A stretch of DNA of 31,439 nt from NCBI GenBank assembly GCA_023423795.1, contig JAFAEX010000209.1:1-31439 (forward strand). Reading direction: 5' to 3'. This document shows, piece after piece, positions 8,552-15,932 of the stretch (the first letter of the stretch is position 1; each line of letters opens with the position of its first letter). Origin of the DNA: Chloroflexota bacterium. Lineage in GTDB: Bacteria; Chloroflexota; Chloroflexia; Thermomicrobiales; UBA6265. The position numbers and the translations under genes were made by a program. Under the pieces are notes generated by a model. It saw only the letters and a program-made list of their open reading frames with translations. It had not been told where the DNA came from and did not search any database.

Positions 8552-10195
8552 TCAGATTTCCTCGTACAGCGCGGCGGCGATCGCGCCCTGGTCGGCGATG
8601 GTGGCGTACACGTCTTCGATCCGTTCCAGCGGCACGTCGTTGACGTAGACGCCGTAGGCGACCCGCCGGCCGCTCTCCCCGGTCATGTAGCCGGCGGACG
8701 CCTTGCCGAGCAAGAGGATCTGCTGGTTGAGCAGGTCGCCGACGGCGGTCGTGCCGCTCTTGGCTGCCGCCTTGCCGCGCACCGGGCTGTCGGCCGGAAC
8801 CGCATGCGTTTCCGTGCCGTCCACGCCGAGGATCGGCAGCGCATCGGCCAGCGCCTCGCCTTCCGGGCGCGCCGCCATCGCCCGCAGCAGGTCGCAGATC
8901 GAGCGCGGGGAGAACATGTCCGCCCGCTCGTTGCCGCGCCCGTCGGCCAGCGAGATCGCGGCCGGATCGATCCCGAGATCGATCAGCATCTCGCGGATGG
9001 CGGCAAACCCGGCGTCCCAACTCCCGGCGCCGTTGCCCGCACCGAGCAGCATCACCAGGGTGTCGGCCCAGACGTTGTGGCTGACCTTGAGCGTGACCTT
9101 CACCAACTCCGCAAGCGGGGCCGATTCCAGCGTGGCCACGGGGTCGCCGGCGGGCGCGAACGCGTCCGGGTCCGGGTTGGGCGCGACCACCGGCGCGGCC
9201 ACCGCGACCCCGGCCCGGGCGAGCGCTTCGACGAAGCAGGCCCGCGCGAAGACCGCCGGGTCCTGCACCTCGTAGACGTTGAGCACGTCGCCGCCGTCGG
9301 ACGGCACCGAGCCGGATACGGTTAGCCCGCCTTCGTCGTCGAGGGCAATCGCAAGGTCGGGCGCGGAACCGGCGGCGCCGGTGGTCACGTCGGCCGCCAG
9401 CGGGAAGAACGCCGTCTCCGGGATCAGCCGAACCGTCGCCGGTTCGCCTTCGGCGCCCGGCGTCGCCAGCACGTCCACAACGTTGTCGTTGACGAGGACC
9501 GGCGAGAGGACATACCCGTCCTTCGGCATCGCCGGGAAGAGCCGATCGTCGATGACGACGTCGCCCTCGACGCGGCTGATGCCGGCCGCGGCCACCTGCG
9601 CGGCGAGGTCCTCCAGTCCCGCCAGCGGGTTGCCGGGCGGGACGACCACGCCCGGCAGGGCGTTGGCGTCGGTGTGGTCGATCTCGCCGTAGGCGAGCGA
9701 GCCATCCGGGTTGGTCCGGCCGCCGAACGCGAGGTCGCCCGCCGCCACCAGCACGAGGTTCCCCGCGAGCACGCCGTCGGCCACGTCGCCGTCGGCGAAC
9801 ACGCGGGTGACGAAGCGGTGATCGGGTCCGAACTTCACAAGGGCTGCGGACGCCGGAAAGAGTTTCGTCGTGGAGCCCGGCACATACCGATCGCCGCCCG
9901 CGAGGTCGAAGAGCGCTTCTCCAGTTTCGAGGTCGGCCACGTGCAGGCCCCAGCGCGTCCACGGGCGGTAGTGCGGTTGGCGCATCACCGCCAGGACACC
10001 CTCCGGCAGCGGCTGGGCGCTTGCGGCGGGGGTCGCATCGGCCATCGGCGTTGCCTGCCGCGCCTCGGTTGCGTTCGCCGGCAGCGCCGCGGCTACCAGT
10101 CCGGCAGCGCCCGCCTTCAGGGCGCGACGCCGGGTGGCCCGTGGGGCTGAACCCCGCGCGCAATCGGCCTTGTCCGAAGCAGGGAAGGGTGGCAT
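8552..10195 (-). CDS. dacB: D-alanyl-D-alanine carboxypeptidase/endopeptidase, PBP4 (S13) type
   Basis: Penicillin-binding protein of class C type 4 that trims or opens peptidoglycan peptides in the envelope. The 547-residue protein has the three serine-hydrolase motifs: GSTTK (S108, K111), SHN in VSHNVWAD near residue 371, and KSG in AAKSGTT near residue 478. The long segment between SxxK and SxN (about 260 residues) is the insertion typical of S13 enzymes. The N-terminus carries TRRRALKAGAAGLVAAALPA, a twin-arginine-like signal. ATG at 10195 is preferred; an upstream in-frame start at 10309 only adds Arg-rich sequence. It lies upstream of an M23-type wall enzyme on the same strand. All catalytic motifs look intact. 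Confidence 0.9.
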   Translation of the reverse strand: MPPFPASDKADCARGSAPRATRRRALKAGAAGLVAAALPANATEARQATPMADATPAASAQPLPEGVLAVMRQPHYRPWTRWGLHVADLETGEALFDLAGGDRYVPGSTTKLFPASAALVKFGPDHRFVTRVFADGDVADGVLAGNLVLVAAGDLAFGGRTNPDGSLAYGEIDHTDANALPGVVVPPGNPLAGLEDLAAQVAAAGISRVEGDVVIDDRLFPAMPKDGYVLSPVLVNDNVVDVLATPGAEGEPATVRLIPETAFFPLAADVTTGAAGSAPDLAIALDDEGGLTVSGSVPSDGGDVLNVYEVQDPAVFARACFVEALARAGVAVAAPVVAPNPDPDAFAPAGDPVATLESAPLAELVKVTLKVSHNVWADTLVMLLGAGNGAGSWDAGFAAIREMLIDLGIDPAAISLADGRGNERADMFSPRSICDLLRAMAARPEGEALADALPILGVDGTETHAVPADSPVRGKAAAKSGTTAVGDLLNQQILLLGKASAGYMTGESGRRVAYGVYVNDVPLERIEDVYATIADQGAIAAALYEEI

Positions 10196-10427
10196 CGTTT
10201 GGCTCCGTCGTGATCGTCCATCGCGAACCGTCGGGTGCGCGCGTGCCGGCAAGGCGGCGCGGCATCGTAGCAGGCATCGGGAGCCGGCACCGGTGGCGCC
10301 AGGCTGCAATGGCTCTCATCTGTCGTTGCGCGATCACCGCGCCAGTGCGCGGATTTACGAAGTTACCGTAAACGTTCGGATCTGATGTGGAGCCTGAGTT
10401 CGACGGCCGGAGGGACGAACCACGAGC

Positions 10428-11237
10428 ATGGACGATCCGTCTCACCGGTCGAAACCCGGCTTCGAAGCGAAACGACGTGCGGGTGCTCGCGGTGCGGACT
10501 TGCCGCGCGGGGTACGGGAGCGGGAACGCACCTTCGCCGCCCGGCTCGAGGTGTTCAAGCGCGTTTACCGCTGGCTGAACCTGACGCTGGTGCAGCAGGG
10601 CATCTGGCCTTTGCTGATCGTGCTCGCGGCGGCGCCGGTGGCCCCGGTCGCCGGCACGCCGATGCCGTGGTGGCTCGCGCGGGCCGGTGCGCCGGCGCTC
10701 GCCGCGCTGCTGGCCTGGATCTACCTCCGCCAGCGACCGGAGACCGAGGACGCTTGGGAGCAACCGGGCTCGGTTGATACGGGCTTTGCCTCGGGAGACG
10801 GGGCCGGCGCCGCCAACGCCGCGACGTTTCCCGGCGGGATCGGCTGGGTGCTGCCGGGCCTCGCGCTGATGCTGGCCGTGGCGCGGATCGTCGCCGGACC
10901 GGTGGAACCCGCGGCGAAACTGATCCTGTTCGGCGTGGCCGATGTCGCCGCCTACCAACTCATCCACTTCGGCGTCGTGCGCCGCTCGTGGCACGACGAG
11001 CAGGCGGGGACCCTCGCCGCCATCGCGCTGTTCGCCGCCTCGTGGGGTTTGCAGCACGTCTTTCTCGCGGCGGCGACGGGCCGGCTGCTCGATCCGTGGC
11101 TGGCCTTCGCCGCCGCCGCCGCGGCCGGGCTTGCGGTGGCGATCGTTTCGTGGGCGGCGCGCCGGTGGCTCGGCGGCCCGTGGCCGGCGGCCGCCGCGCA
11201 CCTGATCGTCGTCTACCTCATCCTCGGGTTCGCCTGA
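10428..11237 (+). CDS. Integral membrane protein of unknown function (about seven helices)
   Basis: I do not recognise this 269-residue protein. A basic N-terminal 45 residues are followed by about seven hydrophobic helices: near GIWPLLIVLAAAPVAPVAG, ALAALLAWIYL, GWVLPGLALMLAVARIVAG, ILFGVADVAAYQLIHFGVV, LAAIALFAASWGLQHVFLA, AFAAAAAAGLAVAIVSWAA and AHLIVVYLILGFA. Two histidines sit within predicted helices (YQLIHFG, LQHVFL), which could be metal or haem ligands, but no family signature is evident. ATG at 10428 has GGAGG at 10409-10413, a rather long spacing. It is flanked by the divergent dacB-type gene and followed by a 370-base spacer, so it is probably a single-gene unit. Confidence 0.65.
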   Translation: MDDPSHRSKPGFEAKRRAGARGADLPRGVRERERTFAARLEVFKRVYRWLNLTLVQQGIWPLLIVLAAAPVAPVAGTPMPWWLARAGAPALAALLAWIYLRQRPETEDAWEQPGSVDTGFASGDGAGAANAATFPGGIGWVLPGLALMLAVARIVAGPVEPAAKLILFGVADVAAYQLIHFGVVRRSWHDEQAGTLAAIALFAASWGLQHVFLAAATGRLLDPWLAFAAAAAAGLAVAIVSWAARRWLGGPWPAAAAHLIVVYLILGFA

Positions 11238-11609
11238 TCGCGACGAACGACCCACCGAGGTTGCCGCTCATCGACGGGACCTATCGCGGATCGCCTGTAC
11301 GCGACAGCGCGGCCGATCGAGGCTTGAAGCCGGGCGTTTCTCGCGGAGCAAGCCGCACTTTCCCTCGTCCGAGGGCAGTTCACGGCGTGAAGGCACTGGA
11401 TCCCCCTCCGTCCGACTCGAACACTGGCAGGTTCAACTAGCGGCGCGAACCGTTCGCAACCTCCCGCGGACCGCTGCTCAGGCGTGTCACCCTGCCGTTC
11501 TTTCGGCGGGCTGACCCCGTGACGTGGCGCCCGGTTGGCCGTCCCGGATGCGCTGCACCCATCTCGGCGGGGTATCCTCCGGAGGAGCGCAGCCGGGAGG
11601 ATGTTTCAC
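11238..11609. other. Spacer upstream of the small membrane gene and ndk
   Basis: About 370 bases without a convincing gene. Near its end a TATCCT hexamer (around 11571-11577) precedes a TCCTCCGGAGGA palindrome and could be the -10 for the small membrane gene. The degenerate phrase 'CTTGAAGCCGGGCG' around 11322 faintly resembles repeat family B. Confidence 0.35.
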
Positions 11610-11616
11610 GTGCAAC
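11603..11616. promoter_or_regulatory. parS-like ParB site 1 (13 of 14 core bases)
   Basis: GTTTCACGTGCAAC matches the widely conserved ParB-binding core GTTnCACGTGAAAC at all but one position. It overlaps the start of the small membrane gene. On its own it could be chance, but two better copies lie 0.85 kb and 2.3 kb downstream. Confidence 0.5.
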
Positions 11617-11927
11617 CCCGCGAATGGATCATGCTGGTGCTGCTGATCGCGATCCCGCTGGCGATCGCGGTCGTCGTCACGCTCTGGTCGATCAAGCAGA
11701 TGGCCTACAAGCCGAAGAAGGCGGCGCGTCCGAAACCCGTCCTCTCCGCGGATGATCTTGCCCGGCTGTCCGGCGAGGCGGCCGGCGCGGATCGGGATTC
11801 GGTGTCCCATTTCGATCAACGCCAACCGGGCGACGTCGATACGAACGACGAGGCCGGTTCAGACGACACCGCGCGCAGGACGGCTGGCATCGGGCCTGGT
11901 CCCGGATCGCGGGCGGGTTCGGTGTAG
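11610..11927 (+). CDS. Small single-pass membrane protein, unknown function
   Basis: A roughly 105-residue protein with one transmembrane helix at the N-terminus (MLVLLIAIPLAIAVVVTLW) followed by a basic stop-transfer segment (YKPKKAARPKP) and a hydrophilic, acidic tail with low complexity. The tail would lie in the cytoplasm. GTG at 11610 is preferred over ATG at 11601 because GGGAGG (11595-11600) directly abuts that ATG but is nine bases from the GTG. It lies 68 bases upstream of ndk on the same strand, so they may share a transcript. No family is recognised, and similar small anchored proteins often go unannotated. Confidence 0.55.
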   Translation: MQPREWIMLVLLIAIPLAIAVVVTLWSIKQMAYKPKKAARPKPVLSADDLARLSGEAAGADRDSVSHFDQRQPGDVDTNDEAGSDDTARRTAGIGPGPGSRAGSV

Positions 11928-11995
11928 ACTCGGGCATGGGTTGGGCCGTCGCCTCGCGGCGGCCCGCGGCGCGCAACGACACGGGAGGTACGCAG

Positions 11996-12451
11996 GTGGC
12001 GGTCGAGCAAACGCTGGTGATCGTAAAGCCGGACGGAGTACAGCGCGGACTGGTCGGCGAGATCCTCGGCCGGCTGGAGCGGCGCGGCCTCAAGCCCGTC
12101 GCCATGCGGATGGCGACCATCGAGCCGAACATCTCGAGCAAGCACTACGCCGAGCACGAGGGCAAGCCCTTCTACGCCGGCCTCATCGAGTACATCGGCT
12201 CCGGCCCGTCTGTCGTCGCGGTCTTCGAAGGCCCGCGCGCGATCGAGGCGACCCGCGCCACCGTTGGCGCGACCGATCCGGTCGCCGCCGGCCCCGGCAC
12301 GATTCGCGGCGACCTCGGCATGGAGAAGGGCCGCAACCTCATCCACGCCTCCGACAGCCCGGAGAGCGCCGCCCGCGAAATCGCCCTCTTCTTCGGCGAC
12401 GACGCCACCATCGCGTGGGTCCGGTCGGTAGAACGTTGGATCGTCGAGTAA
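11996..12451 (+). CDS. ndk: Nucleoside diphosphate kinase
   Basis: Cytoplasmic enzyme that moves the gamma-phosphate from ATP to other nucleoside diphosphates through a phospho-histidine, balancing NTP and dNTP pools. The 151-residue length is normal. Seen motifs: TLVIVKPDGVQRGLVGEIL at the N-terminus, the HYAEHEGKPFYAGL segment, VVAVFEGPRAIEATRATVGATDP, GTIRGDLGMEKGRNLIHASDSPESA with the active-site histidine in NLIHASD, and a conserved C-terminal FF. GTG at 11996 follows GGGAGG at spacing seven; an ATG at 11936 would add 20 residues before the conserved start. A rho-independent terminator and a parS-like site lie just beyond its stop. Confidence 0.97.
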   Translation: MAVEQTLVIVKPDGVQRGLVGEILGRLERRGLKPVAMRMATIEPNISSKHYAEHEGKPFYAGLIEYIGSGPSVVAVFEGPRAIEATRATVGATDPVAAGPGTIRGDLGMEKGRNLIHASDSPESAAREIALFFGDDATIAWVRSVERWIVE

Positions 12452-12454
12452 CGC

Positions 12455-12468
12455 GTTCCACGTGAAAC
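12455..12468. promoter_or_regulatory. parS-like ParB site 2 (perfect 14-bp core)
   Basis: GTTCCACGTGAAAC fits the universal parS core GTTnCACGTGAAAC at every position. It lies four bases beyond the ndk stop codon, between gene and terminator. The surrounding 16-mer CGTTCCACGTGAAACC is identical to that of site 3 at 13867-13882. Confidence 0.75.
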
Positions 12469-12487
12469 CAGTTCAGGAGATAGCGGG

Positions 12488-12514
12488 AGGCGGCGTCACT
12501 GACGCCGCCTTTTC
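12488..12514 (+). terminator. Rho-independent terminator after ndk
   Basis: AGGCGGCGTC (12488-12497) and GACGCCGCCT (12501-12510) form a perfect 10-bp stem with a three-base loop, followed by a short T-run. It starts 37 bases after the ndk stop and is the clearest intrinsic terminator in the window. Confidence 0.8.
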
Positions 12515-13317
12515 CGTGTGGTGGCAATGTTCCGCCGGACACGGAAGCTACGACGCGCCCCGTTCACCAATCCGGGCGTGCTCATCCGATCTGGCCGACC
12601 GTCGCGCCCACAGCCTCTTTGCCCCCGGTCGGCCGGCGTTGCCAGACAACATCCGTCCGCAGCGCGCCTGGTGCTACCGGCCGTCCGAGTCGCCAGGGGC
12701 CGTAGTCATCTCCAAACGCCCGGTACGTGGCGAGGCGGCGAAACGAGGCAGCCGTTCGCGATCATCCTCTGTCCGATGGCGCTACCGGCCAACGAGTCAC
12801 GAGTTACGAGCCCGATGCACGAGTCAAAGACGCGTCCGGGGTGAAAAAGGACCACGGTCCAGCGTGGTGTCTTGGGCGGACACCACGCAATCCAACCGGT
12901 TTTTACCCTTCCACCAGGAGTCGTACGCAATCCGGCAGGTCGCATTCGTTTCGCACGCCGGTGGCTCCGTGCGTTCGTGGGGGAGGGACCTGTGCCCTCC
13001 ATCGTCATGATTTGTTATGGACGAGGTAGGGCACAGGTCCCTCCCCCACGAACGACGTACGGATTCCCCGCACGGACCAACCGGATTTCGTATCAGCCCT
13101 CCCCTTCGAACGACGAACCGAACGCCGAACTGTTCCTCTGGATCTTGCGTCAGGCGCGTTTCGGATGGAACGGTCGCCATCAACGAGATTCCGTCGGTGC
13201 TGGCCGCGATCGAACACGGCGATTGCCGACCGTCCGGCCATCGGAGACGCGAATCCGGCGCATACCCCTCGCCGAAGATCTCCGAGCCCGGTCCAGCCGG
13301 CCGTCCGGCGCGATATG
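12515..13317. repeat. Gene-free spacer with a long perfect inverted repeat
   Basis: About 800 bases between the ndk terminator and the terminator of the converging gene. Several open frames cross it but none has protein-like composition, and several read through the inverted repeat at 12972-13054. I see no RNA gene. It may be a decayed region; the stretch 13085-13200 is less GC-rich than its surroundings. Confidence 0.5.
12972..13054. repeat. 27-bp perfect inverted repeat with a 29-base loop
   Basis: The arm at 12972-12998 (beginning CGTTCGTGGGGGAGGG and ending TGTGCCCT) is the exact reverse complement of 13028-13054. The loop is AT-rich relative to the genome. It looks like a small non-autonomous palindromic element: a related but shorter GGGGAGGG...GCCCTCC structure sits at 30497-30515. 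No target-site duplication is obvious. Confidence 0.75.
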
Positions 13318-13349
13318 GAACGGCCCGCGCCGGAATGGGCGCGGGCCGT
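13318..13349 (-). terminator. Terminator hairpin of the 13381-13767 gene
   Basis: ACGGCCCGCGCC (13320-13331) and GGCGCGGGCCGT (13338-13349) form a perfect 12-bp stem with a six-base loop, 32 bases past the stop of the minus-strand gene. Only a short TT follows on the minus strand. Confidence 0.6.
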
Positions 13350-13380
13350 CGTCGCTCTCCATCATCCGAACTGGTCGAGC

Positions 13381-13767
13381 CTACGAATCTGTAATGTGGA
13401 TGATGCCCGGCTGCTGGTTCCAGCGGCTCATCAGCTCGGCGAGCAGATTGCGCAGGTGCAAGTCGCTCACGTCCGACGGCAGCGGGCGACGGTCGTTGAC
13501 CGGCATGCCGCTGTACTTTTCGCGGCTGGCGCTGGAGCGGTTGTCGGTGCGGGCCGAACGGTAGTACAGGTCCGCGAACAGCGCGCCGCCGTCCTCCACG
13601 AAGTAGAGGGCGAAGGACGGGTCGATCTCGATGCCGACGGTGCGCGTCGCCGGATCGTCGAGCACCACCGGGTAGCCGGCCGGGGTCCGGTGCCGGTACT
13701 CCTCAGCCGCGACCCGCAGCATCGGCATCACTCGTTCGCGAATCCCGTTCAACCCTGCCACCGACAC
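13381..13767 (-). CDS. Small protein of unknown function
   Basis: I do not recognise this 128-residue protein. It opens with a helical segment (GIRERVMPMLRVAAEEY), then a beta-rich middle (YPVVLDDPATRTVGIEIDPSFALYFVEDGGALFADLYYRS), then a helix with DLHLRNLLAELMSRWNQQ. The order and balanced composition look like a real small cytoplasmic domain. The GTG start at 13767 has GGGGAGG at spacing six, and a strong hairpin follows its stop, so it has the signals of an independent gene. There is no membrane segment or known catalytic motif. The parS-like site 3 lies 100 bases upstream. Confidence 0.65.
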   Translation of the reverse strand: MSVAGLNGIRERVMPMLRVAAEEYRHRTPAGYPVVLDDPATRTVGIEIDPSFALYFVEDGGALFADLYYRSARTDNRSSASREKYSGMPVNDRRPLPSDVSDLHLRNLLAELMSRWNQQPGIIHITDS

Positions 13768-13867
13768 GCCGATCCTCCCCGTTGTCGCCCGCGCCCGGGC
13801 GGGCGTTGCCAGCGCGGATTATCCCCGAGAGTCGCGGCCTCCGTCGAGTGGACCGCGGAACCACGAC

Positions 13868-13881
13868 GTTCCACGTGAAAC
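13868..13881. promoter_or_regulatory. parS-like ParB site 3 (perfect 14-bp core)
   Basis: GTTCCACGTGAAAC again fits the universal core fully, and the flanking bases make a 16-mer identical to site 2. It lies in the short divergent spacer between the 13381-13767 and 14023-14391 genes. Confidence 0.75.
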
Positions 13882-14022
13882 CGTCGAGGGCGCGCCACGC
13901 GCGCAGCCCGAGCCCGTGGGGTTCGATCCGGCGCACGTCGGGCTGCTGCTCGCCGGATCGGCGGTTCGGCAGCATCCCGCCGGAGCAATCGCGACCCGAC
14001 GCGGCGCGGATGGGGGACGACG

Positions 14023-14391
14023 GTGGACGCGCACGCATCCCGGCACGGTCCGCAATGGCGCGAAGCGATGGCCATCCTGCGCGATTTCCGGGTTCTCTCA
14101 GCCGATTGGACCGAGAGCCACCCGCCGGGCGAGATGGCGCGCGACGCCGCCGTGGCCCGCAGCGCACGGATCGCCGTTGCCTACGAGGAAGAGGACCCGG
14201 AAGACATCGCCCGCGCCCTCGACGAGGCCAACGGCAAACTCGCCCGGCTGGAGTCGCTGCTGATCCACGCCCGCGACCTCGGCCAGGCCGGCGGCGACGA
14301 CCTCGACCCGTTCATGGAGCGGCTGGATGCCCTCGGCGATGCGTTGCGCGAGCGCTACCGGCGCCTGACCGGCCCGTTTGGGGACCGCTGA
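14023..14391 (+). CDS. Small helical protein of unknown function
   Basis: A 122-residue, strongly acidic and helical protein with no recognised family. Segments such as EEDPEDIARALDEANGKLARLESLLIHARDL and LDPFMERLDALGDALRERYRRL have heptad-like spacing and suggest a coiled-coil or helical bundle. The GTG at 14023 has GGGGGA six bases upstream; the internal ATG at 14068 (MAILRDF) is a second possibility. No transmembrane segment or Cys/His cluster is present. It lies beside the third parS-like site. Function cannot be inferred. Confidence 0.6.
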   Translation: MDAHASRHGPQWREAMAILRDFRVLSADWTESHPPGEMARDAAVARSARIAVAYEEEDPEDIARALDEANGKLARLESLLIHARDLGQAGGDDLDPFMERLDALGDALRERYRRLTGPFGDR

Positions 14392-14505
14392 CCGCGCGCC
14401 GGCCGGAGTGCGATCCACGATCGAGATCCACGTGGCCGAAGGACCATCGAGTCGCGTTCACCATGCGGCCGTTCGGGACCAGCGAACGTGGCCGCCCAAC
14501 ACCCG

Positions 14506-14582
14506 GTCATCCCGAGGCCGCCAGGGGATCTCGTCGCCTGCGTCACGGCAGTGAGCACGAGATCCCTCGACGGGCTCGGGAT
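14506..14582. repeat. Family A inverted repeat (CATCCCGAG...CTCGGGAT)
   Basis: GTCATCCCGAG and GGGATCTCGT on the left (14506-14536) face ACGAGATCCC and CTCGGGAT on the right (14558-14582), making a long hairpin in the spacer before the LacI-type gene. The same core occurs at 4389-4422 and 31407-31439. Similar 'GTCATCCCGAG...GGGATCT' elements are widespread in GC-rich genomes as REP-like repeats. Confidence 0.65.
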
Positions 14583-14612
14583 AACAAGGGACGTCCCGGT
14601 TTCGTCGGCGTC

Positions 14613-15677
14613 CTACCCGGCGACCATCACCTCGACCCCGGGTATGCCGAGCGGCGGAGGCGTTCGCCACAGGGCGGACCGCGCCCCGCAGGAGCGGCGT
14701 ACTTCGATCGTGACCGGCACCACGATCTCGCGCGGCGATGACACGACGTCGCCGGCGATCCTGTCCAACAGCATCGTCGCGGCGAGCCGCCCGATCGTTG
14801 CCGTCGGCGGCACCACCGTCGTCAGGAACGGGTCGAACTCTGCCGCGAGCGGCACGTCATCGAACGAGGTTAGGGCGACGTCTTCCGGCACCCGGCACCC
14901 GGCGGCCCGCAGCGCCCGCATCGCGCCCACCGCCAACGGCGCGCTCGCGGCGACGATCGCGGTCGGGCGGGCCGGTTCCCGCAGCAAGGCGGCGACCAAC
15001 CCGGCGGCGTCGTCGGTTTCCCAGCCGCCGTGCCGGATCAGGGACTCGTCGATCGGCGCGCCGGCTTCGGCGTGCGCCTCCCGGAACCCCTGTTCGCGCT
15101 CGCGCCCGGCCGTCGAGGTCGCGCGACCATTCACCAGCGCGATCCGGCGGTGCCCGAGTCCAAGCAGGTGGGCGGCGAGTTGGCGCGAACCGCCCACGTT
15201 GTCGGCCCGCACCGCGTCCACCACCGGTTCGCCCAGGGCATCGGCGATCACCACCGCCGCGATGCCGGCAGCCACGGCGCGGCGGACTGGCGCGTCCGGC
15301 GCGCCGGCGGGCGCGATCAGCAGGCCATCGACGTTGCGGGCGAGCATCTGGTCGAGGCTAGCCTCTTCGCGCGCCGGGTCACCGCGCCCGATGCCGAGCA
15401 GGACCTGGAACCCGCGCTCGGCGGCGACGCGCTCGACCTCCTGCGCCACGACGCAGAACGCCGGCTCCGCCGGGTCCGGTGCGAGCAGCCCGATAAGCCG
15501 CGATTGGCGCGTTTTCAGGCCGCGCGCCATCGCGTTGGGGACGTAGCCGAGCGCCTCGGCGGCGGCGCGAACCCGCTCGCGCACGGCGCCGCTGCAATAT
15601 CCCCGGTCGTTCAAGGCGCGGGACACGGTGGCGGTGGAGACACCGGCGCGTTCCGCAACGTCGCGAATCGTCGCCAC
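14613..15677 (-). CDS. LacI-family transcriptional regulator
   Basis: A 354-residue DNA-binding repressor type protein. The N-terminal helix-turn-helix is clear (ATIRDVAERAGVSTATVSRALND), followed by the hinge motif YVPNAMARGLKTRQSRLIGLL and a periplasmic-binding-protein-like effector domain (DGLLIAPAGAP, NVGGSRQLAAHLLGLGHRRIALVNG, ALTSFDDVPLAAEFDPFLTTVVPP). Family members respond to sugars or nucleosides. GTG at 15677 is chosen since AGAAAGG lies upstream and the family normally starts at once with the HTH; a start at 15719 adds 14 poor residues. No sugar transport or catabolic gene is adjacent, so its target is probably elsewhere. It is divergent from rplI. Confidence 0.92.
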   Translation of the reverse strand: MATIRDVAERAGVSTATVSRALNDRGYCSGAVRERVRAAAEALGYVPNAMARGLKTRQSRLIGLLAPDPAEPAFCVVAQEVERVAAERGFQVLLGIGRGDPAREEASLDQMLARNVDGLLIAPAGAPDAPVRRAVAAGIAAVVIADALGEPVVDAVRADNVGGSRQLAAHLLGLGHRRIALVNGRATSTAGREREQGFREAHAEAGAPIDESLIRHGGWETDDAAGLVAALLREPARPTAIVAASAPLAVGAMRALRAAGCRVPEDVALTSFDDVPLAAEFDPFLTTVVPPTATIGRLAATMLLDRIAGDVVSSPREIVVPVTIEVRRSCGARSALWRTPPPLGIPGVEVMVAG

Positions 15678-15797
15678 ATGAAGCCTTTCTCTGACTGGAC
15701 TTGCCGCGGACCATACCAACCGGCATCGAACACGTCAACGGTCGCCGCAGGGTGCAGCGTCGAATCGAATGGCGGTGACGCGGGGTCACGGTCGTGA

Positions 15798-15827
15798 TTG
15801 CCGGGCAGCCGTGCGGCGGTGTAGGAT
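15798..15827 (+). promoter_or_regulatory. Putative promoter of rplI (TTGCCG-18 bp-TAGGAT)
   Basis: TTGCCG at 15798-15803 and TAGGAT at 15822-15827 are separated by 18 bases, with a TGCCGC motif right after the -10. This would give a leader of about 100 bases before the L9 start. The same -10 plus GCCGC pattern precedes other genes in this window. Confidence 0.45.
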
Positions 15828-15932
15828 TGCCGCTGGCCTATTGGCGGGAGGTTCGGGCGTGCCCGCCCCGTCGCGTCGGACACGTTGGCGCGCGGCTGAT
15901 CGCGCGTGTTGCCGGGAAGGTTAATTGCGAAC

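Noticed and set aside
8274..11255. 993-residue open frame on the minus strand
   Set aside because: It overlaps dacB on the same strand in another frame and the membrane gene in antisense. Composition is Arg/Gly-rich with no motifs, as expected for stop-poor GC-rich DNA.
12872..13564. Plus-strand open frame of about 230 residues
   Set aside because: It runs through a perfect inverted repeat and then antisense to the small gene at 13381-13767; composition is not protein-like.
13910..13935. tRNA T-arm-like GGTTCGATCC
   Set aside because: Flanking bases do not form a T-stem, and no acceptor or anticodon arm can be built around it.
14425..14440. Fourth parS-like site at GATCCACGTGGCCG
   Set aside because: Only the central CCACGTG agrees; the outer arms do not match GTT/AAC.
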